Assembly: GCA_934154445.1 (NCBI GenBank)
Contig: CAKPGC010000013.1
Span: 1-40,952 of the forward strand
From: an uncultured Clostridia bacterium
Lineage (GTDB): Bacteria > Bacillota > Clostridia > TANB77 > CAG-508
Direction of reading: 5' to 3'
Length of the DNA: 40,952 nucleotides
Shown: positions 16,443 through 24,294 of the stretch, in pieces
Position numbering within the stretch: the first letter of the stretch is position 1
How the letters are laid out: every line of letters begins with the position of its first letter
Position numbers and translations under genes: made by a program
The notes under the pieces: generated by a model
Told to the model about the DNA's origin: nothing
Databases searched by the model: none
What the model saw: the letters and a program-made list of their open reading frames with translations, nothing else

Positions 16443-17003
16443 TTAATATAACACTTTCTTACTGGTGTTTGCTTTTATATAGTTCATACATTCTCCTACA
16501 AAGAAAACATCATTATTTGCTGTATTGAATGTTTCATATCCTAATGTAATCCAGTCAAATCTTTCTATACATCTAGAATATGCTCTAACTTTTCCACATC
16601 CTCCGTTTTTATCAGATGCCGCTGTTAAACGCTGACACACATAAATATCGTCACATTTATGTCTTCGTTTAAGAAGATTTAATGGAATTTGGATATCTTT
16701 TTCAATTTCGGCATAATAATATGTGTCATATTCTTTTAATACGAATCCCGGAATTCCTGATTTTCGTAATTCTTCAAGTTGAGATGTATCCACTTCTTTA
16801 AATGGATATTTAACTGTTTTAACAATATCGTCACAAATAATGTTATCAGATATTACTCTTTTCAGCAGTCCCCAATGTGGATCATTTTTAAACTCACGAA
16901 TTATCTCATGCTGTTCATTAACCACATATTTTAGTATTGCCTCTCTTTTAGACAGTGTTACTATCTCTTTCCGTATTGTTTCCTTGCAAATTTCAGTGTT
17001 CAT
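16443..17003 (-). CDS. Orphan gene B: 186-residue Cys-containing protein of unknown function with an early CGG codon
   Basis: No family recognised. The second half has a possible metal-binding set: HKCDDIYVCQR, then CGKVRAYSRC and a late GECMNY. There is no signal peptide or membrane segment. The gene is a self-contained unit with a perfect TTGACA-17-TATAAT promoter, a palindrome in the leader, AAGGAGG before ATG 17003, and a hairpin terminator. Codon 11 is CGG in the context ATA CGG A, the same as the frameshift site in the ABC permease. A +1 shift here would stop after three more codons, so a long product needs CGG read as Arg. Its higher use of CGT, CTG and TGC differs from its neighbours and suggests acquisition from another genome. 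It is similar in layout, not sequence, to orphan gene A. Confidence 0.72.
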   Translation of the reverse strand: MNTEICKETIRKEIVTLSKREAILKYVVNEQHEIIREFKNDPHWGLLKRVISDNIICDDIVKTVKYPFKEVDTSQLEELRKSGIPGFVLKEYDTYYYAEIEKDIQIPLNLLKRRHKCDDIYVCQRLTAASDKNGGCGKVRAYSRCIERFDWITLGYETFNTANNDVFFVGECMNYIKANTSKKVLY

Positions 17004-17026
17004 TTTTTGCCTCCTTGTTATTGGTA

Positions 17027-17047
17027 AATAGTATAATATACTATTTA
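17027..17047. promoter_or_regulatory. Palindrome in the leader of orphan gene B, half-repeated over its -10 box
   Basis: The 21-base AAATAGTATAATATACTATTT is a near-perfect palindrome lying between the promoter and ribosome site. A related AATAGTATAATAT sequence overlaps the -10 box at 17072-17084. Two such copies fit binding sites for a repressor. Confidence 0.5.
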
Positions 17048-17072
17048 AAATTTAATGTTATTTACATTTTAT

Positions 17073-17101
17073 ATTATACTATTTTATGTAAATTTTGTCA
17101 A
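17073..17101 (-). promoter_or_regulatory. Perfect consensus promoter of orphan gene B
   Basis: Minus strand TTGACA (17101-17096), 17-base spacer, TATAAT (17078-17073), about 70 bases before the start codon. Confidence 0.85.
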
Positions 17102-17123
17102 TTATTCTTTAATAATGGTTTAT

Positions 17124-19079
17124 TTACCACTTTACCACCAATTTATCAAATTTAGAATTAATATAGTTTTTTAATTTTTTCATAAATACCTCCGGTTCAA
17201 TTTCCTTTTTAGCAACCATATCTAGTCCTTTTTCCCAACTGGCTGTTAGCTTGGGATTTAACATATCAGGCATTGTATTATTAACTATATCATAAATAAT
17301 TTCACCTTTATTTGTTGGAGTAATTATTTGTGTTTTCTTGTTTATATCTATATATTTAATTTTTTCTAGTTTTTCTATAATTCCTCCTCTTGTCGCACTT
17401 GTACCAATTCCTGCTCCTTTAATTTGTTCACGAAGTTCTTCATCTTCTATCAACTTTCCTGCATTTTCCATTGCAAGAATTATTGATCCTGAATTATATC
17501 TTGTTGGAGGTGAAGTTTCCGCTTCTTTAGTTTCATAATTTTGTATTTGTATTTTTTGTTCCTTTTTCAATTTCTTTAAGATTTCTAGACTGTTATCTTC
17601 TGTCTTATCCACATTTTCTTTATCTTCTGTGGATTGTTGGCTTTCTTTTTTAATTTCATTTGATTTTGCAATTTCTAAATATCCTAAGTTCATACAAACT
17701 TTTCCGCTAGCATAAAATTTTTCATTTTCTACATTTACTGTTACTTGAATTTTATTATATTCTGCTGGTGGATAAAAAATCGCTAAAAATCTTTTTACTA
17801 TAAGTTTATAAATTTGTTTATGCAGTTCAGGTAATTTTTCATAGTTTTCATATCCCTGTCCTGTTGGTATTATAGCGTAGTGATCCGTTATTTTACTATC
17901 ATTTACATATTTTGTTTTTGCCAAATTGTTTGTTGGATATTTTTCATCTACCATTTTTTTTATATATCCTTGAATTTCTTTATCATTATATCCTTTTGCT
18001 AACCCATTTAAATTCTTTGATATTTCTTTTGCAACTGCTGTTGATAAAACTCTTGCATCAGTTCTTGGATATGTTACTAATTTTTTCTCATATAAATTTT
18101 GTATAACGTCTAATGTTTCATCGGGTTTTATTTTGAATCTTTTTGTACATTCATTTTGGATTTCTGCCAAATTAAACAATAAAGGTGCATTTTCTTTTTG
18201 TTTTGTTTTTTTCAACTCAGTAATTATTGCTTCTTTTCCTTGTAGTGAAATAATAAATTTTCTTGCTTTTTCCTCGTCTTTAAATCCCGTTTCATTATAT
18301 AATAAAGGTGATTCATATACTGTTGATTTTTCATTTACTTTCCATTCTGCCTTAAAAGATGCATTTTCATCTCCGAAATTACCTACTATTTTATAATATT
18401 TTGTTTTTTCGAAGTTTCTTATCTCTCTTTCTCTTGATACTATCATTCCTAATACGCAAGTCATAACACGTCCTACTGAAATTGATGCTTTATCTTCATT
18501 TATTTTGTTTGCTAAATTTCTTCCTTGTGTAATTGATAATAACCTTGAAAAATTAATTCCTATTAAATAATCTTCTTTTGCTCTTAAATACGCACTGTCT
18601 GATAAACTATTATACTCAGAAGCATCTTTTGCCTCTCGTATTCCTCTTAAAATTTCCTCTTCTGTTTGTGAATCAATCCAAACTCTTTTCACTTTTGCTC
18701 TTGGATTTGGATGTGCCATCATTAGAACTAGTCGTTGAATGTATTCTCCTTCTCGTCCAGAATCGCCTGCATTATATATCTCGTCTATATCTTCTCTTTG
18801 CATTAACTCTTGAACTACATTAAACTGATTTTGAACATTAGAAATCACTTCATACTTCCATTCTTTTGGAATAAATGGAAGCGTGTCCAATCTCCAAAAC
18901 TTCAGCTTTTCATCATATTTTTCTGGATAACTCATTGTTACTAAATGTCCCACACACCATGTTATAATCCACTCGTCTGATTCTAGATATCCATTCTTTC
19001 TATTTGTATTTATTTTTAAGGCTTTAGCAAATTCCATTGCTACTGATGGTTTTTCTGTTATTAATAATCTCTTGCCCAT
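17124..19079 (-). CDS. topB: DNA topoisomerase III
   Basis: Type IA topoisomerase that passes single DNA strands and resolves replication and recombination intermediates. The 651 residues contain the TOPRIM domain (ITEKPSVAMEF at the N-terminus, NAGDSGREGEYIQRL near 105), the active-site Tyr in LVTYPRTDARVLS near 340, and the late motif SPPTRYNSGSIILAM followed by GIGTSATRGGIIEKL. It lacks the extra C-terminal zinc fingers of TopA, as TopB enzymes do. ATG 19079 follows AAAGGATGATAAA. The HD gene ends four bases upstream, so the two genes are cotranscribed. Confidence 0.95.
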   Translation of the reverse strand: MGKRLLITEKPSVAMEFAKALKINTNRKNGYLESDEWIITWCVGHLVTMSYPEKYDEKLKFWRLDTLPFIPKEWKYEVISNVQNQFNVVQELMQREDIDEIYNAGDSGREGEYIQRLVLMMAHPNPRAKVKRVWIDSQTEEEILRGIREAKDASEYNSLSDSAYLRAKEDYLIGINFSRLLSITQGRNLANKINEDKASISVGRVMTCVLGMIVSREREIRNFEKTKYYKIVGNFGDENASFKAEWKVNEKSTVYESPLLYNETGFKDEEKARKFIISLQGKEAIITELKKTKQKENAPLLFNLAEIQNECTKRFKIKPDETLDVIQNLYEKKLVTYPRTDARVLSTAVAKEISKNLNGLAKGYNDKEIQGYIKKMVDEKYPTNNLAKTKYVNDSKITDHYAIIPTGQGYENYEKLPELHKQIYKLIVKRFLAIFYPPAEYNKIQVTVNVENEKFYASGKVCMNLGYLEIAKSNEIKKESQQSTEDKENVDKTEDNSLEILKKLKKEQKIQIQNYETKEAETSPPTRYNSGSIILAMENAGKLIEDEELREQIKGAGIGTSATRGGIIEKLEKIKYIDINKKTQIITPTNKGEIIYDIVNNTMPDMLNPKLTASWEKGLDMVAKKEIEPEVFMKKLKNYINSKFDKLVVKW

Positions 19080-19083
19080 TTTA

Positions 19084-19851
19084 TCATCCTTTTTCTTCTA
19101 GATATTTTTTTGCAACTCTATAAATTTCATTATATCTCTTAATTGTTTTTTCGTCTTTAAATGTAAATCTTTTATACAACTTTTCTAGATAGTTATTTTC
19201 CTTTATTATTTTTAGAGATTCTTTAAAATTAAAATCGTACACATAAGCAAAGTGACTTACTAGTATATCTGCACTAGTTTCTCTGTTTTTGTAATCTATT
19301 GATCTATCTTCAATAAATTCTCTATAAATTTCGTCTGTTATTATATCATTAGATAAATCTTCTTTTTCCCATATTGCTTTTTTATCACCTGTTGTTAAAA
19401 CAAAGAATATATCTGTTTTGTCTGCATCTCTTATTATTTTCGCGTGTAAATTTTGTTTTTCTGTTAATCCTTCCTGGATTTTTGCTTTATTATGATTTAT
19501 AATTGATAATTTTATAATATCATCATACTTGTCTGTCTCTATAAATTCTCTTATTAATCCATCTTCAAATAGAATTTTTACTCCATACTCGCCATGATTA
19601 ATACTATCTTTATCTACAAAAGTATTATATATTTTTGCTTGCTCAAATCTACCAATATCATGTAATAATCCTATTAGTTCAGCAAGTTCAACATCTTCTT
19701 TGCTCAGATTTTGTTGCATGGCTATATTTTTGGCTATCTTTGATACTCTTTCTATATGTTCAATCTTTAATTTTATTTTCTCATCTTTTGGATTATATTT
19801 TTTTACATATTCTTTAAAAGCTTTTTTTGCTTTAAGTATATCTATTAGCAT
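19084..19851 (-). CDS. HD-domain phosphohydrolase
   Basis: A 255-residue cytoplasmic HD-superfamily protein. The metal ligands are in KIEHIERVSKIA, LIGLLHDIGRFEQ (the HD pair), NHGEYGVKIL and INHNKAKI, and a late RDADKTDIFF. Many such proteins hydrolyse nucleotides or phosphoesters, but the substrate is not evident. The start is ATG 19851, which follows a strong GGAGGAAATAGAG; an in-frame ATG 25 codons upstream (19926) lacks a ribosome site. It is directly upstream of topB (4 bp). Confidence 0.88.
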   Translation of the reverse strand: MLIDILKAKKAFKEYVKKYNPKDEKIKLKIEHIERVSKIAKNIAMQQNLSKEDVELAELIGLLHDIGRFEQAKIYNTFVDKDSINHGEYGVKILFEDGLIREFIETDKYDDIIKLSIINHNKAKIQEGLTEKQNLHAKIIRDADKTDIFFVLTTGDKKAIWEKEDLSNDIITDEIYREFIEDRSIDYKNRETSADILVSHFAYVYDFNFKESLKIIKENNYLEKLYKRFTFKDEKTIKRYNEIYRVAKKYLEEKG

Positions 19852-20016
19852 CTCTATTTCCTCCGCTTTTGGTATTCTATCACATTGTATTTTATTTGTA
19901 AATTTAAATTCATGTTTTTGTTTCAATCTGATGTTACTTATCTAAATATTTAAAATATACTGTTACTCATACTTTAACTATCATAAACATTTTCTTATTA
20001 AACTATAACAAATCCC

Positions 20017-20045
20017 TTGAAACATAGACATTTTTGTTATATAAT
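20017..20045 (+). promoter_or_regulatory. leuS promoter
   Basis: TTGAAA (20017-20022), 17-base spacer, TATAAT (20040-20045), about 50 bases before the start. The short leader has no T-box anti-terminator or specifier stem. Confidence 0.75.
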
Positions 20046-20095
20046 AACAATTATTAAGAAAAAATAATGTTTATTAAAATGAAAGGAGCATAAAA

Positions 20096-22504
20096 ATGGC
20101 TTACAATTTTAAAGAGATAGAAAAAAAATGGCAAGAAAAATGGGACAAAGAAGGAACATTCAATGCCAAAGATGATTATACAATGAAAAAATGGTACGGA
20201 CTAATAGAATTTCCATATCCATCAGGACAAGGTCTACACGTTGGACATCCTCGTAGTTACACAGCATTAGACATTATTGCAAGAAAAAGAAGACTTCAAG
20301 GATATAATGTTTTATTTCCAATAGGATTTGATGCATTTGGATTACCTGCTGAAAACTATGCAATAAAGACAAATGTACATCCTAAAATAACAACAGCTCA
20401 AAATATAGCTCACTTTACAGAGCAATTAAAATCTTTAGGATTTTCTTTTGACTGGTCTAGAAAAATTGACACAACAGACCCTGAATATTATAAATGGACA
20501 CAATGGATTTTCATTCAATTATACAAACATGGTTTAGCATATAAAACAACAATGCCTATCAACTTCTGTACTGGTTGCAAAGTTGGTTTAGCAAATGAAG
20601 AAGTTGTTAACGGTGTTTGTGAAAGATGTGGAAGCCCTGTTGTTCAAAAAGAAAAATCTGAATGGATGCTTAAAATTACTGATTATGCTCAAAAATTAAT
20701 AGATGATTTAGACGATGTTGATTTCTTAGAAAAAATCAAAGTCCAACAAAAAAATTGGATTGGTAGATCAGAAGGTGCTGAAGTTAATTTCAAAATCGCT
20801 AATATGGATAAAAATTTAACTGTTTACACAACAAGACCTGATACTTTATTCGGTGCAACTTATATGGTTATCTCACCAGAACATCCTATTTTAAAAGAGT
20901 TAGAAGATAAAATTGAAAACTTAGATGAAGTTCAAGAATACCAAAAACAAGCAAGTTTAAAATCAGCGTTTGAGCGTTCTGAGTTGAATAAAGAAAAAAC
21001 AGGTGTTGAAATTAAAGGTATTACAGCTATTAATCCATTAACAAATAAAGAAATTCCAATTTGGATTTCTGATTATGTTTTAATAACTTATGGTACTGGT
21101 GCAATAATGGCTGTTCCTGCTCATGATACTCGTGATTATGAATTTGCTAAGAAATTCAATTTACCAATTGTTCAAGTTGTTGATGGTGAAAATGTCGATT
21201 TATCAAAAGAGGCATTTACAGATGTTGCAACAGGTAAACTTATCAATTCTGATTTCTTAAATGGATTAGAAGTTGCTGAGGCTAAAAAGACTGTTACAAA
21301 ATATTTAGAAGATAATCATATTGGTACTAAAAAAGTTAATTATAAATTACGTGACTGGGTATTTTCTCGCCAAAGATATTGGGGTGAGCCAATTCCAATG
21401 GTTTATTGTGAAGACTGTGGTTGGGTTCCACTTGACGAAAAAGACCTACCTTTAAGATTACCAGAAGTTGAAGAATTTACACCTGGAGAAAATGGTGAAT
21501 CACCTTTAGCAAAACAAACAGACTGGATTAATACAACTTGTCCTCATTGTGGTAAACCTGCAAAAAGAGAGACAGACACAATGCCTCAATGGGCTGGTTC
21601 TTCTTGGTATTTCTTAAGATATATGGACCCACATAATGATAAAGAACTTGCATCAAAAGAAGCTTTAGAATATTGGTCACCTGTTGATTGGTACAATGGT
21701 GGTATGGAACATACAACTTTACACTTATTATATTCAAGATTTTGGCATAAATTCTTATATGATATTGGTGTTGTTCCAACTAAAGAACCTTATCAAAAAC
21801 GTACTTCTCATGGTATGATTTTAGGAACAAATGGTGAAAAAATGTCTAAATCTAAAGGAAATGTTATTAACCCAGATGATATTGTAAATGAATTTGGTGC
21901 AGATACTTTCAGAGTTTATGAAATGTTTATGGGTCCATTTGACCAAGTTGCTGCATGGTCTATGGAAAGTATCCGCGGATGTGGTAAATTCTTAGATAGA
22001 GTTTGGAATATGCAAAATATATTAGTTGATGGTGATTCATATTCACCAGAAGCTGAAAAAATGATGCATAAAGCAATTAAAAAAGTTTCTCAAGATATTG
22101 AAGACATGAAATTTAATACTTCTGTATCTACATTTATGACAATGGTTAATGAATTCTACAAAATTGGTAAAATTAATAAAGCTGAATTTAAAACATTCTT
22201 AACTTTATTAAACCCATTTGCGCCACATATCACAGAAGAGCTTAATAAAATTGCTGGTTTTGAGGCTGATATTTCTACATACTCTTGGCCAGAATATGAT
22301 GAAGCAAAAACTGTTGATGATGAAATTACTTTGCCTATTCAATTTAATGGAAAATTAAAAGCTACTATAACTATTTCTGTTGATGAAGATGAATCTTCTA
22401 TTAAAGAAAAAGTACATAATGCTATTGATTCTAAATTGGATGGTAAGGCTATTGTTAAAGAAATTTATGTTAAAAATAAAATTTATAATATTGTTGTGAA
22501 ATAA
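20096..22504 (+). CDS. leuS: Leucyl-tRNA synthetase
   Basis: Class I synthetase charging tRNA-Leu. The 802 residues include the HIGH-type signature HVGHPRSYT near 48, the zinc-like CTGCKVGLANEEVVNG insert with CERCG, the editing domain with TTRPDTLFGAT and GTGAIMAVPAHDTRD, a second CxxC pair (CPHCGKPAKRETDTM), the KMSKSKGNV loop near 580, and a C-terminal anticodon-binding region. It is one of the few plus-strand genes, with its own promoter and terminator. ATG 20096 follows AAAGGAGCATAAAA. It uses CGC and CGT for Arg but no CGG. Confidence 0.98.
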   Translation: MAYNFKEIEKKWQEKWDKEGTFNAKDDYTMKKWYGLIEFPYPSGQGLHVGHPRSYTALDIIARKRRLQGYNVLFPIGFDAFGLPAENYAIKTNVHPKITTAQNIAHFTEQLKSLGFSFDWSRKIDTTDPEYYKWTQWIFIQLYKHGLAYKTTMPINFCTGCKVGLANEEVVNGVCERCGSPVVQKEKSEWMLKITDYAQKLIDDLDDVDFLEKIKVQQKNWIGRSEGAEVNFKIANMDKNLTVYTTRPDTLFGATYMVISPEHPILKELEDKIENLDEVQEYQKQASLKSAFERSELNKEKTGVEIKGITAINPLTNKEIPIWISDYVLITYGTGAIMAVPAHDTRDYEFAKKFNLPIVQVVDGENVDLSKEAFTDVATGKLINSDFLNGLEVAEAKKTVTKYLEDNHIGTKKVNYKLRDWVFSRQRYWGEPIPMVYCEDCGWVPLDEKDLPLRLPEVEEFTPGENGESPLAKQTDWINTTCPHCGKPAKRETDTMPQWAGSSWYFLRYMDPHNDKELASKEALEYWSPVDWYNGGMEHTTLHLLYSRFWHKFLYDIGVVPTKEPYQKRTSHGMILGTNGEKMSKSKGNVINPDDIVNEFGADTFRVYEMFMGPFDQVAAWSMESIRGCGKFLDRVWNMQNILVDGDSYSPEAEKMMHKAIKKVSQDIEDMKFNTSVSTFMTMVNEFYKIGKINKAEFKTFLTLLNPFAPHITEELNKIAGFEADISTYSWPEYDEAKTVDDEITLPIQFNGKLKATITISVDEDESSIKEKVHNAIDSKLDGKAIVKEIYVKNKIYNIVVK

Positions 22505-22520
22505 TATTTAATAGATTTTT

Positions 22521-22555
22521 ACCCTATTGAATTTAAAAGTTCAATAGGGTTTTTA
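22521..22555 (+). terminator. leuS terminator
   Basis: Eleven-base perfect arms ACCCTATTGAA and TTCAATAGGGT around an 8-base loop, followed by TTTTATTT, 16 bases after the leuS stop. Confidence 0.9.
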
Positions 22556-22564
22556 TTTGGGGGA

Positions 22565-22909
22565 TTAAAATGCTTGAACTTTTGAATTTAAATAATAAAT
22601 TTCATCGGAATGTTTATTTAACTTTTTTTCATGTTTGTCCAATGTTTTTTCTGTTGATTCAAATTTCTGTGGCAATGATGTTACCACATCTAATAAGATT
22701 TCAAGTTTTTGGCCGTGATCCACTTCAATTTTAGCCACTGTTTGGCTTAAATTTCTTAAATCACTTTTTATTTCTTCTTGGCCTTTGGACAGTTTTTCTT
22801 GTCCATCAAATAGCTTTTCCTGACTTTCAAATAGTTTTTCTTGACCTTTGAATAGCTTTTCTTGACCCTTTTTTAAATCTAATAAGATTTGTTTTTCTTC
22901 TGAGTTCAT
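22565..22909 (-). CDS. Small coiled-coil protein with GQEKLF heptad repeats
   Basis: A 114-residue, highly charged protein that should be almost entirely helical. Residues 14-45 hold four or five near-identical heptads of the type GQEKLFK, also visible as a 21-base DNA repeat. A second coiled coil follows (VAKIEVDHGQKLEIL, then KTLDKHEKKLNKHSDEI). No enzyme motif or signal peptide is present. Similar short coiled-coil proteins are common in clostridia without assigned function, so oligomerisation or scaffolding is only inferred. ATG 22909 follows AAAGGAGGAAGATAAC. It converges on leuS and is read from the promoter at 22978-23007. Confidence 0.8.
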   Translation of the reverse strand: MNSEEKQILLDLKKGQEKLFKGQEKLFESQEKLFDGQEKLSKGQEEIKSDLRNLSQTVAKIEVDHGQKLEILLDVVTSLPQKFESTEKTLDKHEKKLNKHSDEIYYLNSKVQAF

Positions 22910-22977
22910 GTTATCTTCCTCCTTTCCTCAGCCTTATTACATCAATTATTGATATTTAAAATTTTGTAACTTAGCTT

Positions 22978-23007
22978 ATTATATTTACAGATTTTAAAAT
23001 CTGTTAA
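22978..23007 (-). promoter_or_regulatory. Promoter of the coiled-coil gene with an 18-bp palindrome
   Basis: Minus strand TTAACA (23007-23002), 18-base spacer, TATAAT (22983-22978). A perfect palindrome ACAGATTTTAAAATCTGT (22987-23004) overlaps the spacer and -35 box and may be an operator. The rest of the 22910-23193 gap holds only a TATAAT at 23154-23159 for the plus-strand gene. Confidence 0.5.
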
Positions 23008-23193
23008 ACTATTATACAATATTACCCCATTAGTGTCAATAATAAATTTTCGACAAAATCTGACATTTAAACATATATGCTAATATTTTTTAATGTAATT
23101 TTAATGTAATCTAATTTTAATATTCTCGTAATATTTATTTGTTTATTTTATTGTATAATATAATATGTAAATTTTTAAAGAATGGAGTAATAT

Positions 23194-24294
23194 ATGAGTG
23201 TAGAATCAGATTTACGAAAAGATGGCATTGTAGTTGTAAAAAAATTAGATACATTAAGAGTAAATTCAATAGCTAAAACTGTGTCTAATAGCCTTTGTGA
23301 GACATTTCCTGATTTTAATCTTAATCAAAATGATTTATTTATAAAATTATCAAGATTAAATATGTATATCGCAAAAATGCCTGAAGGTATGGCAGAAGCA
23401 AATTATTTTTATAAAAATTCCTCTATCTATTTTAATGCTCGTATTGATGACGAAGATCTTGAAGAATTTGCAATACATGAATGCATACATCATATTCAAG
23501 AAATTAAAGATAAAAGAAATTATTTATTACGAATGGGGCTTTGCGATTATACGGAATTTAAAATATATGGATTAGGCCTAAATGAAGCTGCTGTTCAACT
23601 TATGGCTTCAAAGGTGCTAGCGATTCCAAAAGAATATGTTAAATACTTTAATATTTCTTTTGAAACTAACAGCCCTACATATTATCCTTTAGAATGCTGT
23701 TTGGTAAATCAACTTGGCTTCTTGATTGGTGAGAATGTTCTTTTTGAAAGTACTATAAATAGTAATGATAATTTTAAGAAAAAAATGATTGAACATACAA
23801 GTTATAAAACCTTCATTGAAATCCAAAATTCTATAGATGATATTTTATTTGCCGAAGAGGAAATTATAAAAATTAATAATAAAATCATTCAAGTTGATGA
23901 TAGAAACAAAAAAGTTGATAATATGATTAATAAAATTAATTCTTTAAAAAAAGACATTACCTCTACATTTATAACAACTCAAAACCTTATCATTTCTAGT
24001 TATTTTGATAAAGAATTTTATAATATTGCTAATCTAGAAGATGTTGAAAACTACAGAAGAAAATTATATAATTTTAAAGATTACTTAGGTTCTACTGAAG
24101 GATATACTTTTTTTAACGATTACTATGTTAGTAAAATGATTGATTTGGAAGAAAAATATAATCTATTAGAAAACGGAATAAATAATAATTCATTATATTT
24201 AATAAAGAAAAAGGATTCAAAAATTTTGAAATTATTTAAATATATTAGGAATTTTATTACACAAGAAAAAAAGAAGGAAAGGGATATTTATTAA
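23194..24294 (+). CDS. Zincin-like putative metalloprotease
   Basis: A 366-residue protein with a gluzincin-type pattern: H95-E-C-I-H99 (IHECIHHIQE) and a downstream LNEAAVQL whose Glu131 would be the third zinc ligand. The first 200 residues look like a folded catalytic domain; residues about 215-310 are Ile/Asn/Lys-rich and partly coiled coil. There is no signal peptide, and the basic C-terminus (KLFKYIRNFITQEKKKE) has one weakly hydrophobic stretch, so it may act in the cytoplasm or at the membrane. Substrate unknown; I do not recognise a named family. ATG 23194 follows GGAGTAATAT. Its end overlaps the end of the convergent gltD-like gene by 4 bp. Confidence 0.75.
   Translation: MSVESDLRKDGIVVVKKLDTLRVNSIAKTVSNSLCETFPDFNLNQNDLFIKLSRLNMYIAKMPEGMAEANYFYKNSSIYFNARIDDEDLEEFAIHECIHHIQEIKDKRNYLLRMGLCDYTEFKIYGLGLNEAAVQLMASKVLAIPKEYVKYFNISFETNSPTYYPLECCLVNQLGFLIGENVLFESTINSNDNFKKKMIEHTSYKTFIEIQNSIDDILFAEEEIIKINNKIIQVDDRNKKVDNMINKINSLKKDITSTFITTQNLIISSYFDKEFYNIANLEDVENYRRKLYNFKDYLGSTEGYTFFNDYYVSKMIDLEEKYNLLENGINNNSLYLIKKKDSKILKLFKYIRNFITQEKKKERDIY

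Noticed and set aside
19927..20095. T-box riboswitch upstream of leuS
   Set aside because: The leader after the promoter is only about 50 bases and lacks a specifier loop, the T-box sequence and a terminator.
21528..21779. Minus-strand open frame inside leuS
   Set aside because: It lies wholly inside a conserved gene and has no ribosome site or family similarity.
22780..22880. Repeated 21-base units as a CRISPR-like array
   Set aside because: The repeats are contiguous in-frame heptads of a coiled-coil protein, with no spacers.
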